A stretch of DNA of 64,000 nt from Solea solea (taxonomy: Eukaryota; Chordata; Actinopteri; Pleuronectiformes; Soleidae): contig NC_081136.1 of the NCBI RefSeq assembly GCF_958295425.1, positions 27,704,077-27,768,076 of the forward strand. The letters run 5' to 3'. The notes under the pieces were generated by a model, which saw only the letters and a program-made list of their open reading frames with translations, ran no database searches and was not told where the DNA came from. Both the position numbers and the translations under genes were made by a program. Of this stretch, positions 25,746 through 34,968 are shown piece by piece; position 1 is the first letter of the stretch, and every line of letters begins with the position of its first letter.

Positions 25746-28700
25746 CAGTGAGAGAAAAGCAGGGAGAGACAGAGTGGCTAATTTTGGAAAATGGGTTATG
25801 ATTGTAGATCACTCTATCCAGGGCAGACATGCCTGAGCTTTAACTAGTGCTGGGGTTGTCAGTGTTTTTCGGAATGGATTTTGTGTGGCTGTGCGTGTGT
25901 CTTTTAATCCACACAAACAACACAGAGTGGAAAATAATTTGCATTCACAGTCCCTTGCGCTGAGTTACGATTGGTCACTCTTCAGGACAATATCGTCGGC
26001 CAGTACAGCCCCTGCTTTCCTGTTGTACATGTATTTAAATTGATTATATGTAATTTGAACTGGTCGCCTTTTTGTCGTTCATGGCACAGACACATTAATG
26101 ACAGCCTAATCACAGAAATTGAAGTTTGAGGTTTTGTGATATAACTAATGATAGTGGCAGGTCTAGTTTTTGCCTCAACATAAGCCTCTAATTGGAAAGT
26201 ATTGGAAAACAGTATGTTTTATTGACAAAGTTCTTCAAAGTTTTTATTTATCTGTCTGAGAAGTTTCTGCAAACAAACACATTAACTTAATGGAGCATGT
26301 GTTCAGCAGACAAACAGCAGAAGGAGGTGTGGAGTTCGCGGCTGCAGAAGTGGCTGTACGAGCGCTTTGGGGTTTACATTGAGGACTTCCGATTCCAGCC
26401 GGAGGAAAGCACTGTGGAGACGGAGGAGCCGCTAAGTGCAAAAAGGTGAGACTGGAAAGAAGCGTCTTACCCTGAGTCATGAACCTGCTTTTGTTTGATA
26501 GGATGTGGAGATGGGGTGTGTAGCCACAGAGAAGCCATCTTAAAGACTGTGTCACAGTATTCAGGAATTCATATGTCTATAGACTTCATATCAATTTCAT
26601 AAACAGTTGTATTGACATTTTGACAAGTGCTAAGTCCTTGAGTTCCTCCCTGTTGTTCACTACATTCAACACATTCAGATTCACTTTTATTTAATGTGAA
26701 GAAACTCCTCTCTCACTTATTCTACGTTGATTGTTTCCTTCCTCCTCTAGACAAGTGAGTGAGTCATATCAGACTGATAAAGGCCAAAGTGTCCCCAGCT
26801 CCGTTCACACACCAAGCTTTTTGTTTGCGTGTGCGTCAATTTACACTGAAGCAACCTACATTTGTTCTGACCTTCACTTTTTGTTATTTTCCATCCAGGT
26901 TGACAGAAAATATGAGGCGACTCAGTGAGTATTAAAAAAACAACAACATAGACCCCATAGAAAAACACATAGACAAGGATAATGAAAATAATAACTCTTT
27001 GCACGTCAATATGTGTAGAATTCACATTTTTCAGAGTTAAACACGTACATTGAACTCAATATTGATATCCCATAGAGTGGTGTTTATCTATATGTCCCAC
27101 TATCCTCGTTTCAGAGCGAGGAGCCAGACCTGTCACCAACTTCTTAAGGAATCTCTCCGCCTTATCGAATTGGCACTCCGTCTACACCTCAGCTATTGCC
27201 TTCATTGTGAGTGCACACTTTTCCTACTTCAGTTTTATAATGCATTATTCTGCTACGTTATGGAATAGCTCAAATCTGTATTTTTTTTATGTAGTCAAAA
27301 TTGGCTGAGTGGGTTTTATTATCTGTACACATGTACGTAATTAAACACGTGATAGATGTCAATATACTGTGTTTTTCTTTTGCCTGCAGATCTATATGAA
27401 TGCTGCTTGGCACGGCTGGGCCATTCCCATGTTCCTCTTCCTGGCTATCCTGCGCTTGTCCTTAAATTACCTCATTGCCAGGTGAAAACATTTGTGTTAT
27501 ATGGTTACTAAACTGCTCTATTGGCTTTAAATTGAATCGATTACTGTATGTTCTATCTAATAAAGCCTTGTTTTTATTAAGTAAGGCTACAGCTGTGCTA
27601 CTACTGAACAGATGCTCATTACATACACAGTTAATTTTATGGTTACAATGGACAGGTTTTTGACTCCTGATAAAAATGTACAGTGCTTACATTTTCTGTG
27701 TTTTTCCAGAGGTTGGAGGATCCAGTGGAGCATCGTGCCTGAAGTCTCTGAACCCATGGTAAGACGACCTTCCTCTCTCCTGTCTGTCTAAATAAACACT
27801 CACCAGTGGAGGTCAATATGTCTTTCATTATTTATGCAGGAGCCTCCAAAGGAAGACTTGACTGTGTCTGAAAAGTTTCAACTTGTACTTGATGTTGCAC
27901 AAAAAGCGCAGGTACACCACAGGTTATAATACTATATATAATATCGAATTCTATAATATTACTGGTTAATAGAGTTATTCAACTATCTTTTCACAGAACC
28001 TTTTTGGTAAGATGTCGGATGTTTTGGAGAAGATAAAGAAGTAAGGCTTTCTTTTTTTTTAACTTTCAGAATTGAAAAACAGTGCATATGAAATGACATA
28101 AGTAACTCTTTTTCTGTCAGTCTGTTCATGTGGGTGCAGCCAGAGAGCACTCGGAAACTTTACATCTGCCTGTGGGTGGCTTTCATCTCCTCCTGTGTCC
28201 TGCCATACAAACTGATGGGTTTCATGATAGGTGAGAGATTTACCATATAATGATGAAGTATTCATTTACTGTTGTCATAAGTGTTCGAATGAATTACAGG
28301 TCATGATGAGTTTGTTGGAGCTTAATTAATTTTTTTTTTGAAAAAGTGACAGTCCTACAGTCTTCAGGTTTTCTGTTGCTGCGCCAAAGTTCTGGAACTG
28401 TCAGCCATCCCACATCAGGCTGTCTCAAACCTGTCTGATTGTATGTCGTTCTAGTTTTCCGTTACTCGCACTTAGTCCTATTCGGGTCTTTGTTTTGTTC
28501 GATATTGCCTATACACAATAATCAAACCAAACTATGCCGAACCGTCGATAAGTTAAAAAGACTTAACAATCAAATGAAAATGTGGGTTATTCTCCAACAT
28601 TTAGCAAGGAAATGTCTAAAATCTCATCATTTAATAGAGAGGTCTGGTGTATTTAGCGACAGCACTGCTGAAATCACAACCCCTGCCTCTGTATTTCAGC

Positions 28701-31635
28701 TCAGTGACCATGTCAGACGGAGTCTGTGCTCCGGTCATGCAGGAAGTACTGAACAAATCTTTTTAACTAACTGATTCCAATGATTCAGTACATCCAAAAT
28801 AACTGTCACTAGTTTGGGTGGCAGTACCATGTAGTGGGGTTGGTTGTCTGTTTTTTTTTTTTGTTTTTTTTTAATTTATTGGCATGAAATGTTCCATGGG
28901 CTGGGTTGATGAGGTGGAATTTGAATTTAAAAGATTGTAGGAGAAGGCTGCAACATGAAAAGAGTTGGTCTGAATGCACAGCAAACACACATACACTCAC
29001 AATGGTTTCCATGACTTCAGAGGACATTACGTTGATTGAAGTTCTTTTCCTGGAAACCATAACCCAAACCTCATCCTATCCATACAACATGTCTTCACTT
29101 TTAAATGTATACTTGCTTTTTGTCTCCATAAAGAAGACAATTCTACATAAGGTGAGTGTGTAAACAGATGTACGTCCCCACAACATGAGTAATACCTGTA
29201 ACACGCACACACACGCACAAATAAAGTTTCTTTATACCTCCATGTTTACTCTGTTTGGCTCTGGAAGAATGCAAATACTTCACTAATGCCATCACAAACA
29301 AATACATTCATACTGCACTTGTGTAACTGTTTTTGCCCTGCAGGCTGTTGACGTCTAAACAAATCCTCTTTCAAGGTGCAATAAGGAAAAGGAAATGGTT
29401 AACACAATGGCTATATTTGTTCTGTGATCTAAACAGAGTTGTCACCTCTAATGTGAGCATGAGCTACTCTTCATTTTGACTTGAAATTAAATTAAATGAC
29501 TAGCGCAATTGGTGGAGATGTGATATCTGCAGCCAGTGCAACATAATTAGCCACAACACGTCAAATGTATTTAGATTTGTATTTAAAAAAAAAAAAGTGA
29601 CCACTTGGACTTTATAGCTAGCTAGCTTTATATTACATTCTACATTCTATTTTTAACTATTTTTGTGATAGTCTAAGTGTTAATATCTTTGTATATTGTA
29701 ATTTTCTTTTTTGGTAATGCATGTTTATTACTTATTATCTTTTACTGTCTTGCTGCTGTAACAATGCAAACTTCCCCACTGCGGGACAAATAAAGGACTA
29801 TCTTGTCTTATTAGGGATGACATTTTGTTACATACAAAGCTATAATAACTTAGATTACAGGAAAAGTAGAGCAGTATTAACAGTAACGAAACAACTGGAA
29901 CAAAACAATTGGAAAATTCGTCTGATAATCATGCTTACTGTTGGCAAACACATTCAGTAGTTTTGCCGTTCTGTGTTTACAGGTGATAATGTTGGATTTT
30001 CGTGCCCATTTCTATATCTGTACAGCATAACTCAAGGATAATATTTATTAATCAAGACTTTTCAACACGGGTATATTACTGGAGCCAGTAATGAGAACTG
30101 TGAAAGGTATTGAGGAGGACATTATGTAAAAAATGTAAATGATGTGAAGGACACAAAAAGGGAAAGGCAATGGCATTGAAATACTCTGAAAGGATGCTGT
30201 GACTTTTGGCCCGGCAACATTTCTCGACAAGGTTTACTTGATAACCTCTGTTTCCATAGAAGCATGTTTTTATTTCCATCCCTGGTGTTTTTCCTCTCTC
30301 CAGGCCTGTATGCTGGCATCAAGTTCTTCATCATAGATTTCGTCTTTAAGAGCTGTCCGAAGCTGCGCGACAAGTACGACACGCCTTTCATCGTGTGGAA
30401 CAGCCTTCCCACCGACCCACAGCTTAAAGAGAGGACCAATGCTACAGTGTCGCGGCGGGTAAGGGAGCCGAAGCACAAACACAAACGCATCCATTATCAC
30501 CCCTTTAACGGCCTCTTCTCACAGCTTCTTAGATGAAATATGTGGATTATTTCTTCCCTTCTAATCCTGTGCTTAAATTGTTTCTATTGCCAACTTAAAA
30601 ACCTGAAGTTTACTTTAGGGTTTCACCTATAGTGGCTTTACATTTGCATCACACAACTTTAGCACTTAAAGAGCAGCTTTACTGACCTCAAAGTAGCCAG
30701 CAGTAAAGTGCTGTATAAATTAAATGCATTATTATTATTATTACTCTAAGTAGTCATTGAAGGTCTCTTTTTCTCCTACACCTGATAAAATGCAAAAGTG
30801 AAGTAATAATAAATGATACACTAAATTGCTTAATTGAAATACATACTAATTGAGTAATATTGTCTCTGCAATATGCATTTTTTGTGTATATTTCAAATTA
30901 AAATAATTTATAAACTGGGGATGTTTAATATAGGACTTTTTGCTGATAGTTTTTCCTCGCGTCAAACTGCAGAGGTCATTAAGTCTCTTCTGTAGTGTAA
31001 TTAACATAATGTTTTGCACAATCATGTCACAGCAGATGTTAGTATGAATTTATTTGATGAATGAATTCCTTTTTTATGAATATCAGCCAATGTCCATTAT
31101 CTGATAATGTCATGCATCTCTAGTATAAGCTAAATATTAAATACATGAAACTGCTCAACAAAAACTAGACTTTGTCCAATAAACTTACGGCGTCAAAAAT
31201 AAAGTTTAACGCACCTAACATTTATCAAGTTTGCGAGAACAAAAATGTGTCGACCTATGAAGAATCAGCCACGTCGGCCCAATTAATCTGTCTACTTTTA
31301 CAATGAAGTAGTTTATCTCTGAAGGTAATCTTAGTACTAATGTTAAAAGAGCCACTAAATTGTCATTGAACACGAGATAGAAGGTCATGCTTTAGATGTA
31401 CAGATAATATGTCGTGCTGAGGTGGGGGAATAGTTTATGAGACTGCTGCAGGTCAGATTCAACCTTTTATCAAGTGCCAGTCAACCTCCTCCTGCCACTG
31501 ACCAGAGACAAAGGGAGAAAAGGTCAATAAAGTATTAAAACTCCTGCCAATAATACATGAAAACCCAGCTACTCGTTATTCTGTAGCTATTCTGGCTATG
31601 TGAATACCCCACAGTGTCTTTTCTGTTGGTTTGAA

Positions 31636-31670
<35 letters not shown>

Positions 31671-34600
31671 CTTTGCTGTGGCCTCAGTTGCAGGTAAACT
31701 CTGTTGTTTCTCTCTCTCAGCTCTCTGGCATTGAGAAGGTAGGGACTGTGTGTGAGTGTGTCCCTGTTTGACTCCTCTGCTGTGCGTGGGTGTGCACTCA
31801 GCTCACCTCAAAGTGTGTGTGTGTGTTTGTGTGTGAGCGTGTGTGATGTCTGACACACCCTGGCTGTCAGTGATTGGAAAAAGAATGGATCAAAATGTCA
31901 CAGTAACTTATAATACAATAGATTTAAAAAAAAAAAACTGTAATATCTCTTATAATATCATTAACTATGACAGTGACATTTTTGATCCGTTGACATAGAC
32001 GCCTCTTGAGAAGTAGGAGTGTGTGTTCACATGCACATAGACTAGCACCTTGATTAGCTGATGAAGACTTTCCTGTTCCCTATCATGTGCAGTAATTATT
32101 CCTCTAGTGAAGTTGCTTTTAGAAGTTTTTTATATGTTGTGGGTTTATGTTATATGTTTATTTCCTTCAATCCTTTTTTAAAGCTGCAGTAAGTTTTGGT
32201 GATTTTTGTTGTTATTATTCTGCCTCTGTTCTGGGCTTTGTGAGCAGAAACAATGTAACATTATTTGTATGCTGACAACAGCACTGTCAAGCAATACTAT
32301 CAGACCTGACTGAGGGAGAGTTTGCGCGTGTACAGCAGCAGTGCAGGGTCGGACGGGGACAAGAAGCATTTAATCCATCAAACTGCTGAAAGACCAAGTT
32401 TTTGGGCAATAATATTCACTTCTGAAACCTATCATGGGCGTTTATTTGTGTTTTCAGTCACCATCTGTTTGCAGCCATGTTGCTTTACTAGCTCATTGTT
32501 GCTGTTGCCTCCATTATGTCTTGATATAAAATGAATCTCTTTCTGTGTGTAGTGTGGGGATGTAGCCAGGCGACACTAGATTTAAACACCACTTAAGTGA
32601 GAAACATGAGCTCATAGGCTTTAATTAATTTGACAGTGGTTTGAATGCAATCGCATTTGTTTACATTTAAAACGTACAGTTTTGAGATAAAGTAATCATT
32701 TATGTAAAGATTTCACAAATAATTGTCATTATTCCAACATCAATACATAGAGCAGGGAAACTTCAATATATATATATATTTTCACAAACTAACGCGTGTG
32801 TTTGGCTTGCAGCTGTATTCGCAGTAACAGTATATGTTCAGAGTGAATGATGGCCTCACTCTGTGCTTTGCACGTCACACCTGAGCCCGCTGCGGAGACG
32901 AGCACACGCAGAGAGGCACAGAAATGAAAGTAGAAGAGCCGTTTCCAGTGTGGCTACTCGTCCTAACAGATCTGGGAACATCTTGTCTTGTTAGCTGGTG
33001 CCACATCATGAGTTGTGATACTTGAGTTTAAATTTCTCTCCCTCTTTTTCTTCCTCCCTCCCCCTTATCATCACACTGCTTTCTCCTGTGTGCCTCTCCT
33101 CTTTTTTCACCTCTAATCACCATGTGCATTTTTCTTTCATTTCTCTTTTCCCTCCGTCTCTTCCCCACATCTCTCTCCAGGTTCAGCCAGTGGTCTCTCG
33201 CAGCAGCCTCTCCACGGTGCCGTGTGGGGTGAGCCGAGACGAGGAGACCGGTCGCTCCCACAGCACCAAGAAGGGAGCCTTTCATGAGATTTTCAACCTG
33301 TCGGAGTCAGAGCGCCCTCTGGCGGGTGAGGAACCTTACAGCAGCTTTTAAATAAAGACATTTGTGCATCTGTTTTCATCAGTGAAAATTCATTCATTCA
33401 TTCATTCTTGAATCAAGACAAAGTCTTTAATGTTCTGTTATGTTTCGCCAGTGTGTGAGAATGGCTGGAGGTGTTGCCTGATAAACAGAGACAGGAAGAT
33501 GCCCACAGACTACATCAGGAACGGAGTGCTTTACGTCACAGAGAAGTAAGTCGGACATGTTTTCCCTTGAGAGCGTCTTTTATCGTTGATTCTCCGACTG
33601 CAAGAAGGAAAAAAAAAGAGGGAGGAGAAATAGAGTCACTTAAGCATGTGTGTGGTACTGAGTTTTAAAATAAAGAGATACTTCACATCCCCTCCTATGT
33701 GTGTGTGTCAGTCAGTCAGTTAACAGGGGATCAAGTAGAACAGGCAGAACATTTCTCTGATCTTTAAATCGCTTTACCTGTTTGGATATTGAACAGACAG
33801 CACGTCCATTAAGGTTGTTGTCAGTTTTGCTGGCCCATGTTTTTCTCCAAAGACCCATCAGCTGTTCTCACTCTCTCTCTCACTCCCTCCCAATCTCTCT
33901 CCCCTCAGTTACCTCTGCTTTGAAAGCTCCAGCTCCAGATCCAGTTCCTCCAAAAAGAATAAAGTTATCAAGCTGGTGGACATCACTGACATACAAAAGG
34001 TACCAATCCCTCTTGATCTACACTAAAAAAAGTAATTAAGTAATGAATTGAATGTATGCAAAGCAGGTAAACATAGTAGATGAAGTTGTTTTTGATGTAC
34101 TTTGGATATTGTTGGATACTGTATTAATAAAAATGTACTTACTTTTTTTTTTACCTCGAACTAACCAGTACAAAGTGCTGTCAGTTCTCCCAGGAAGTGG
34201 GATGGGCATCTCCATAGCCACTCCCTCCACTCAGAAGGTACTGTACACTTTTGTTTGTGGGATTTATTTTGTTATTCATACACAAATATGTTTGTGTTCC
34301 GTGTTGTTTCTTCATGTGAGGCACTTCAGCGGCCATTTTGACTGGCAACTGTAGGAAAATCAAATGAATGACGGCTGCGTTCCTTTTAGCTTCATCCATT
34401 TTGGTGTTACATGCTGGTGCGCTAGAACTGAACACAGCCATAGTTATTGGGATCAGTAACATCTGTGCCTCTTTCTGCTAAAATGTCAAAATGGCATCTC
34501 TTGTCTTCCGCAGCCATTGGTGTTTGGTGCCATGATCCACAGAGACGAGGCTTTCGAGGCCATCTTCACACAGTACATGAAGATCCTGACGTCCACCACC

Positions 34601-34968
34601 AAACCAGCAGCCAGCGCAGAGCCGTAAGACATTCTGCTGCCCCCGCCCCCCTCCCCCGCAGTTCTGCTCCGCTCTGCACTGCGGCTGAAGTCTTGAGAGC
34701 CTCCTGACTTTCTACTGGACTGGAAGACACAACAAAGTTTGGCAGACCACACCCCTCTGCTCGGCGAGCACCTGCTCCTCCTCCTCCTGATCGGTGGCCT
34801 CCCCCACCGTCTTTGCCGCGCCTTCGGGGGAAATAAGGGTGAAGTCTGGCAAACGTGTGTTGGGTCAACGGACAGCATTTGTGTTGCAGGAGCGAGGAGC
34901 TGAAAGTGTGGTTTGAATCCATCAGCAGAAGGCTGGCGAGGGGGCTGGATCCCCCACCACGTGACTGA
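4951..34968 (+). CDS. gramd4: GRAMD4 (GRAM domain-containing protein 4 / death-inducing protein), whole spliced gene
   Basis: Seen: 19 coding exons with GT-AG borders join in frame to 611 codons plus stop (586 if the last intron is retained); I recall the human protein as 578 residues. Order along the protein: charged N-terminus (1-75), coiled coil (about 76-136), Gln/Pro/Ser linker (137-160), the LQKWLYERFG / FRFQPEE segment (about 165-190), first hydrophobic region (about 233-272), DLTVSEKFQLVLDVAQ helix (about 295-313), second hydrophobic region (about 341-380), Ser-rich linker (417-446), GRAM domain (about 447-575). Known of the family: GRAMD4/DIP is an E2F1-induced membrane protein reported to act at mitochondria in p53-independent apoptosis and to affect TLR9 handling; GRAM domains bind membrane lipid or protein. 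Inferred: same role in this fish. Teleosts have gramd4a and gramd4b; I cannot tell which this is. Confidence 0.96.
6559..6720. mobile_element. hAT-like repeat fragment
   Basis: agggctgcaactaacaatta followed by ttttcataatcgattcatct and an A/T-rich body with gtcagaaaaagttttcaaatgtc. It shares order and sequence with the copies at 3390-4180, so it is the same dispersed family. Confidence 0.5.
6733..6810. repeat. Degenerate tandem repeat (ggctaagctaagttag)
   Basis: Three imperfect units, each with a ctgg(g/a) lead and an aggctaagctaa-type core separated by about 30 bases. Confidence 0.6.
8776..8896 (+). CDS. gramd4: gramd4 exon 2
   Basis: Starts after tgtgtgttacag in phase 0 and codes residues 56-95 plus one base. 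It contains EFQRSESDRLNEVKGHLEIA and the LLEKHFL that begins the coiled coil. The last base (c) joins the first two of exon 3 (ag) to make Gln96, giving HFL-Q-EELRKL as in the family. Donor is gtgagt. An internal in-frame ATG at 8797 (Met63) sits in CCCACCATGG, a near-ideal Kozak context. Confidence 0.95.
17864..17896. repeat. (TC)n microsatellite
   Basis: About 16 TC units, followed by further C/T-rich sequence. Confidence 0.9.
18673..18760 (+). CDS. gramd4: Candidate alternative first coding exon of gramd4 (starts MEDWTFDSFELFYSG)
   Basis: ATG at 18673 opens MEDWTFDSFELFYSG, then 29 codons plus one base run to a strong donor (ctca/gtaagt, 18761). The one leftover base fits exon 3, which needs one base before its first two: a+ag makes Lys, giving LNL-K-EELRKLREE. 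The exon lies inside intron 2, so it would replace exons 1 and 2 and give proteins of about 545 residues (520 with the last intron retained). The frame stays open upstream to another ATG at 18568, and the 5' border is not determined. The acidic, aromatic peptide reads like real protein. I do not recall it from a named isoform, so the call rests on phase, donor quality and reading frame. Confidence 0.55.
23249..23369 (+). CDS. gramd4: gramd4 exon 3 (coiled-coil core)
   Basis: Acceptor gtcttctccag; codes the core of the coiled coil, residues 96-136 (EELRKLREETNVDSLRQELE onward to NEVLKTR). Charged heptads with Leu are clear. Donor is ccag/gtatag; Arg136 is split, its third base coming from exon 4. 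This is where the two alternative 5' ends (exon 2 or the 18.67 kb exon) would join. Confidence 0.95.
23370..25184 (+). other. gramd4: gramd4 intron 3
   Basis: 1.8 kb, gtatag ... tcag. Contains short TG tracts (23520-23750), an unassigned minus-strand reading frame (24476-24754) and a near-perfect hairpin at 25030-25066. Confidence 0.85.
25030..25066. repeat. Perfect hairpin, 17-bp arms, 3-base loop
   Basis: gcatttgattggacac, ttt, gtgtccaatcaaatgc at 25031-25065, plus a flanking T/A pair. It lies 118 bases before exon 4. Confidence 0.95.
25185..25246 (+). CDS. gramd4: gramd4 exon 4
   Basis: Acceptor actctctctctcag. Codes LEDSPPQPPRKQQSPSSNGT, a Pro/Gln/Ser-rich flexible linker after the coiled coil (residues 136-156 plus one base). 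Donor is acag/gtgagg. A 17-bp-arm hairpin lies about 120 bp upstream. Confidence 0.9.
25356..25405. repeat. (GT)25 microsatellite
   Basis: 50 bases of uninterrupted GT starting 110 bases after exon 4. Confidence 0.95.
25712..25742. repeat. (GT)n microsatellite
   Basis: About 15 GT units in intron 4. Confidence 0.95.
26307..26445 (+). CDS. gramd4: gramd4 exon 5
   Basis: Codes residues 157-202 plus two bases: WSSRLQKWLYERFGVYIEDF and then RFQPEESTVETEEPLSAKR, a strongly conserved block of the family. The acceptor is tandem (ttcagcag), so the exon may begin at 26307 or 26310, adding or dropping one Ala. Donor is aaag/gtgaga; Arg203 is split. Confidence 0.95.
26446..26898 (+). other. gramd4: gramd4 intron 5
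   Basis: 453 bases, gtgaga ... ccag. No repeat or exon seen. The next introns (6 to 11) are each 80-230 bases. Confidence 0.85.
26899..26924 (+). CDS. gramd4: gramd4 exon 6 (26 nt)
   Basis: A 26-base exon between ttttccatccag and gtgagt. It completes Arg203 and codes LTENMRRL, matching the family segment; its last base (a) joins exon 7 to make Lys212. Confidence 0.93.
27115..27206 (+). CDS. gramd4: gramd4 exon 7 (start of first membrane region)
   Basis: Acceptor cctcgtttcag. Codes KRGARPVTNFLRNLSALSNW and HSVYTSAIAFI (residues 212-242). The basic stretch precedes the first hydrophobic region, as expected for a membrane-facing flank. Ends in phase 0 at gtgagt. Confidence 0.95.
27390..27481 (+). 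CDS. gramd4: gramd4 exon 8 (first membrane region)
   Basis: Acceptor ttttgcctgcag. Codes IYMNAAWHGWAIPMFLFLAI and LRLSLNYLIA plus a split Arg (residues 243-273). Long and hydrophobic, consistent with one or two membrane-embedded helices. Donor ccag/gtgaaa. Confidence 0.95.
27710..27758 (+). CDS. gramd4: gramd4 exon 9
   Basis: Acceptor gtgtttttccag. Codes GWRIQWSIVPEVSEPM (residues 274-289) after completing Arg273. Phase 0 at donor catg/gtaaga. The WSIVPEVSEP motif is a family landmark. Confidence 0.95.
27840..27911 (+). CDS. gramd4: gramd4 exon 10
   Basis: Exactly 24 codons, phase 0 to 0: EPPKEDLTVSEKFQLVLDVA and QKAQ (residues 290-313). Acceptor tttatgcag, donor gcag/gtacac. Being in phase, it could be skipped without a frameshift. 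Confidence 0.95.
27997..28040 (+). CDS. gramd4: gramd4 exon 11
   Basis: Acceptor tcttttcacag. Codes NLFGKMSDVLEKIK (residues 314-327) plus two bases of Asn328. Donor gaa/gtaagg. Confidence 0.95.
28121..28230 (+). CDS. gramd4: gramd4 exon 12 (second membrane region)
   Basis: Acceptor tttttctgtcag. Codes LFMWVQPESTRKLYICLWVA and FISSCVLPYKLMGFMI (residues 328-364 plus one base). Hydrophobic stretches at about 341-355 and 359-364 continue into exon 13. Donor atag/gtgaga. Confidence 0.95.
28231..30303 (+). other. gramd4: gramd4 intron 12
   Basis: 2.07 kb, gtgaga ... ccag. AT-rich. A short stretch near 28370-28440 (gcgccaaagttctggaactg) resembles the 3' coding end of fish LINEs but is too short to assign. 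No other exon. Confidence 0.8.
30304..30458 (+). CDS. gramd4: gramd4 exon 13
   Basis: Acceptor cctctctccag. Codes GLYAGIKFFIIDFVFKSCPK and on through YDTPFIVWNSLPTDPQLKER to VSRR (residues 365-416). The hydrophobic half ends the second membrane region; the rest is the conserved link to the GRAM domain. Phase 0 at donor gcgg/gtaagg. Confidence 0.95.
31636..31662. repeat. (TG)n microsatellite
   Basis: 13 TG units about 60 bases upstream of the candidate microexon acceptor. Confidence 0.95.
31721..31738 (+). CDS. gramd4: Candidate 18-nt microexon (LSGIEK)
   Basis: Between exons 13 and 14, both phase 0, lies a textbook acceptor (ttgtttctctctctcag) followed by 18 bases coding LSGIEK and a good donor (gaag/gtaggg). 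Inclusion would add six residues in frame at the start of the Ser-rich linker. The human protein as I recall it shows no equivalent, so it may be alternative, tissue-restricted or absent. Sequence features only; not proven. Confidence 0.45.
31887..31988. repeat. Fold-back (inverted repeat) of about 100 bp
   Basis: Left arm ggatcaaaatgtcac (31887-31901), right arm gtgacatttttgatcc (31973-31988), complementary apart from one extra T. The middle is AT-rich with further weak pairing. Could be a solo MITE. Confidence 0.75.
33181..33325 (+). CDS. gramd4: gramd4 exon 14 (linker and start of GRAM domain)
   Basis: Acceptor cacatctctctccag. Codes the Ser-rich linker VQPVVSRSSLSTVPCGVSRD, then HSTKKGAFHEIFNLSESERP and LA (residues 417-464) plus one base. 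The KKGxFHEIFNL block opens the GRAM domain. Donor ggcgg/gtgagg. Confidence 0.95.
33452..33545 (+). CDS. gramd4: gramd4 exon 15 (GRAM domain)
   Basis: Acceptor tatgtttcgccag. Codes VCENGWRCCLINRDRKMPTD and YIRNGVLYVTE (residues 465-495) plus two bases of Asn496. This is the GRAM strand pair ending in the GxLYVTENYLCFES signature, which is completed by exon 16. Donor gagaa/gtaagt. Confidence 0.96.
33546..33908 (+). other. gramd4: gramd4 intron 15
   Basis: 363 bases, gtaagt ... tcag, with a strong pyrimidine tract before exon 16. Nothing else seen. Confidence 0.85.
33909..33999 (+). CDS. gramd4: gramd4 exon 16 (GRAM domain)
   Basis: Acceptor tctctcccctcag. Codes YLCFESSSSRSSSSKKNKVI and KLVDITDIQK (residues 496-526). 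YLCFES and the KVIKLVDITDIQK strand are the core of the GRAM fold; the Ser/Lys insert between them is longer than I recall in the human protein. Phase 0 at gtacca. Confidence 0.95.
34169..34237 (+). CDS. gramd4: gramd4 exon 17 (GRAM domain)
   Basis: Acceptor tcgaactaaccag. Codes 23 codons: YKVLSVLPGSGMGISIATPS and TQK (residues 527-549), phase 0 to 0. Donor gaag/gtactg. Confidence 0.95.
34514..34627 (+). CDS. gramd4: gramd4 exon 18 with stop (shorter C-terminus)
   Basis: Acceptor tcttccgcag. Codes PLVFGAMIHRDEAFEAIFTQ and YMKILTSTTKPAASAEP, then TAA at 34625-34627, giving 586 residues. The C-terminus aligns in length with the human end (about ITSAAASGGDS as I recall), which supports use of this stop. 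The stop overlaps a donor-like gtaaga at 34624; if that is used, coding ends at 34623 and continues in exon 19. Confidence 0.93.
   Translation, partial: PLVFGAMIHRDEAFEAIFTQYMKILTSTTKPAASAEP
34890..34968 (+). CDS. gramd4: gramd4 exon 19, alternative C-terminal tail
   Basis: Splicing from donor gtaaga at 34624 to acceptor catttgtgttgcag (ending 34889) removes 266 bases and the TAA. The phase fits (cc+g makes Pro), and the reading continues SEELKVWFESISRRLARGLD and PPPRD to TGA at 34966-34968. The total is 611 residues. The tail is an amphipathic, basic helix-like stretch with a sensible protein composition. Confidence 0.68.

Larger units (their letters stand above)
25247..26306 (+). other. 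gramd4: gramd4 intron 4
   Basis: 1.06 kb, gtgagg ... ttcag, with two long (GT)n tracts. The pyrimidine tract before the 3' splice site is weak. Confidence 0.85.
30459..33180 (+). other. gramd4: gramd4 intron 13
   Basis: 2.72 kb, gtaagg ... ccag. Holds (TG)n at 31636-31662, the candidate microexon at 31721-31738, a fold-back repeat at 31887-31988, and a long C/T tract before exon 14 typical of a strong acceptor. Confidence 0.85.

Noticed and set aside
28370..28780. LINE 3' coding end in intron 12
   Set aside because: Only about 30 bases resemble it (gcgccaaagttctggaactg). Too short to call.
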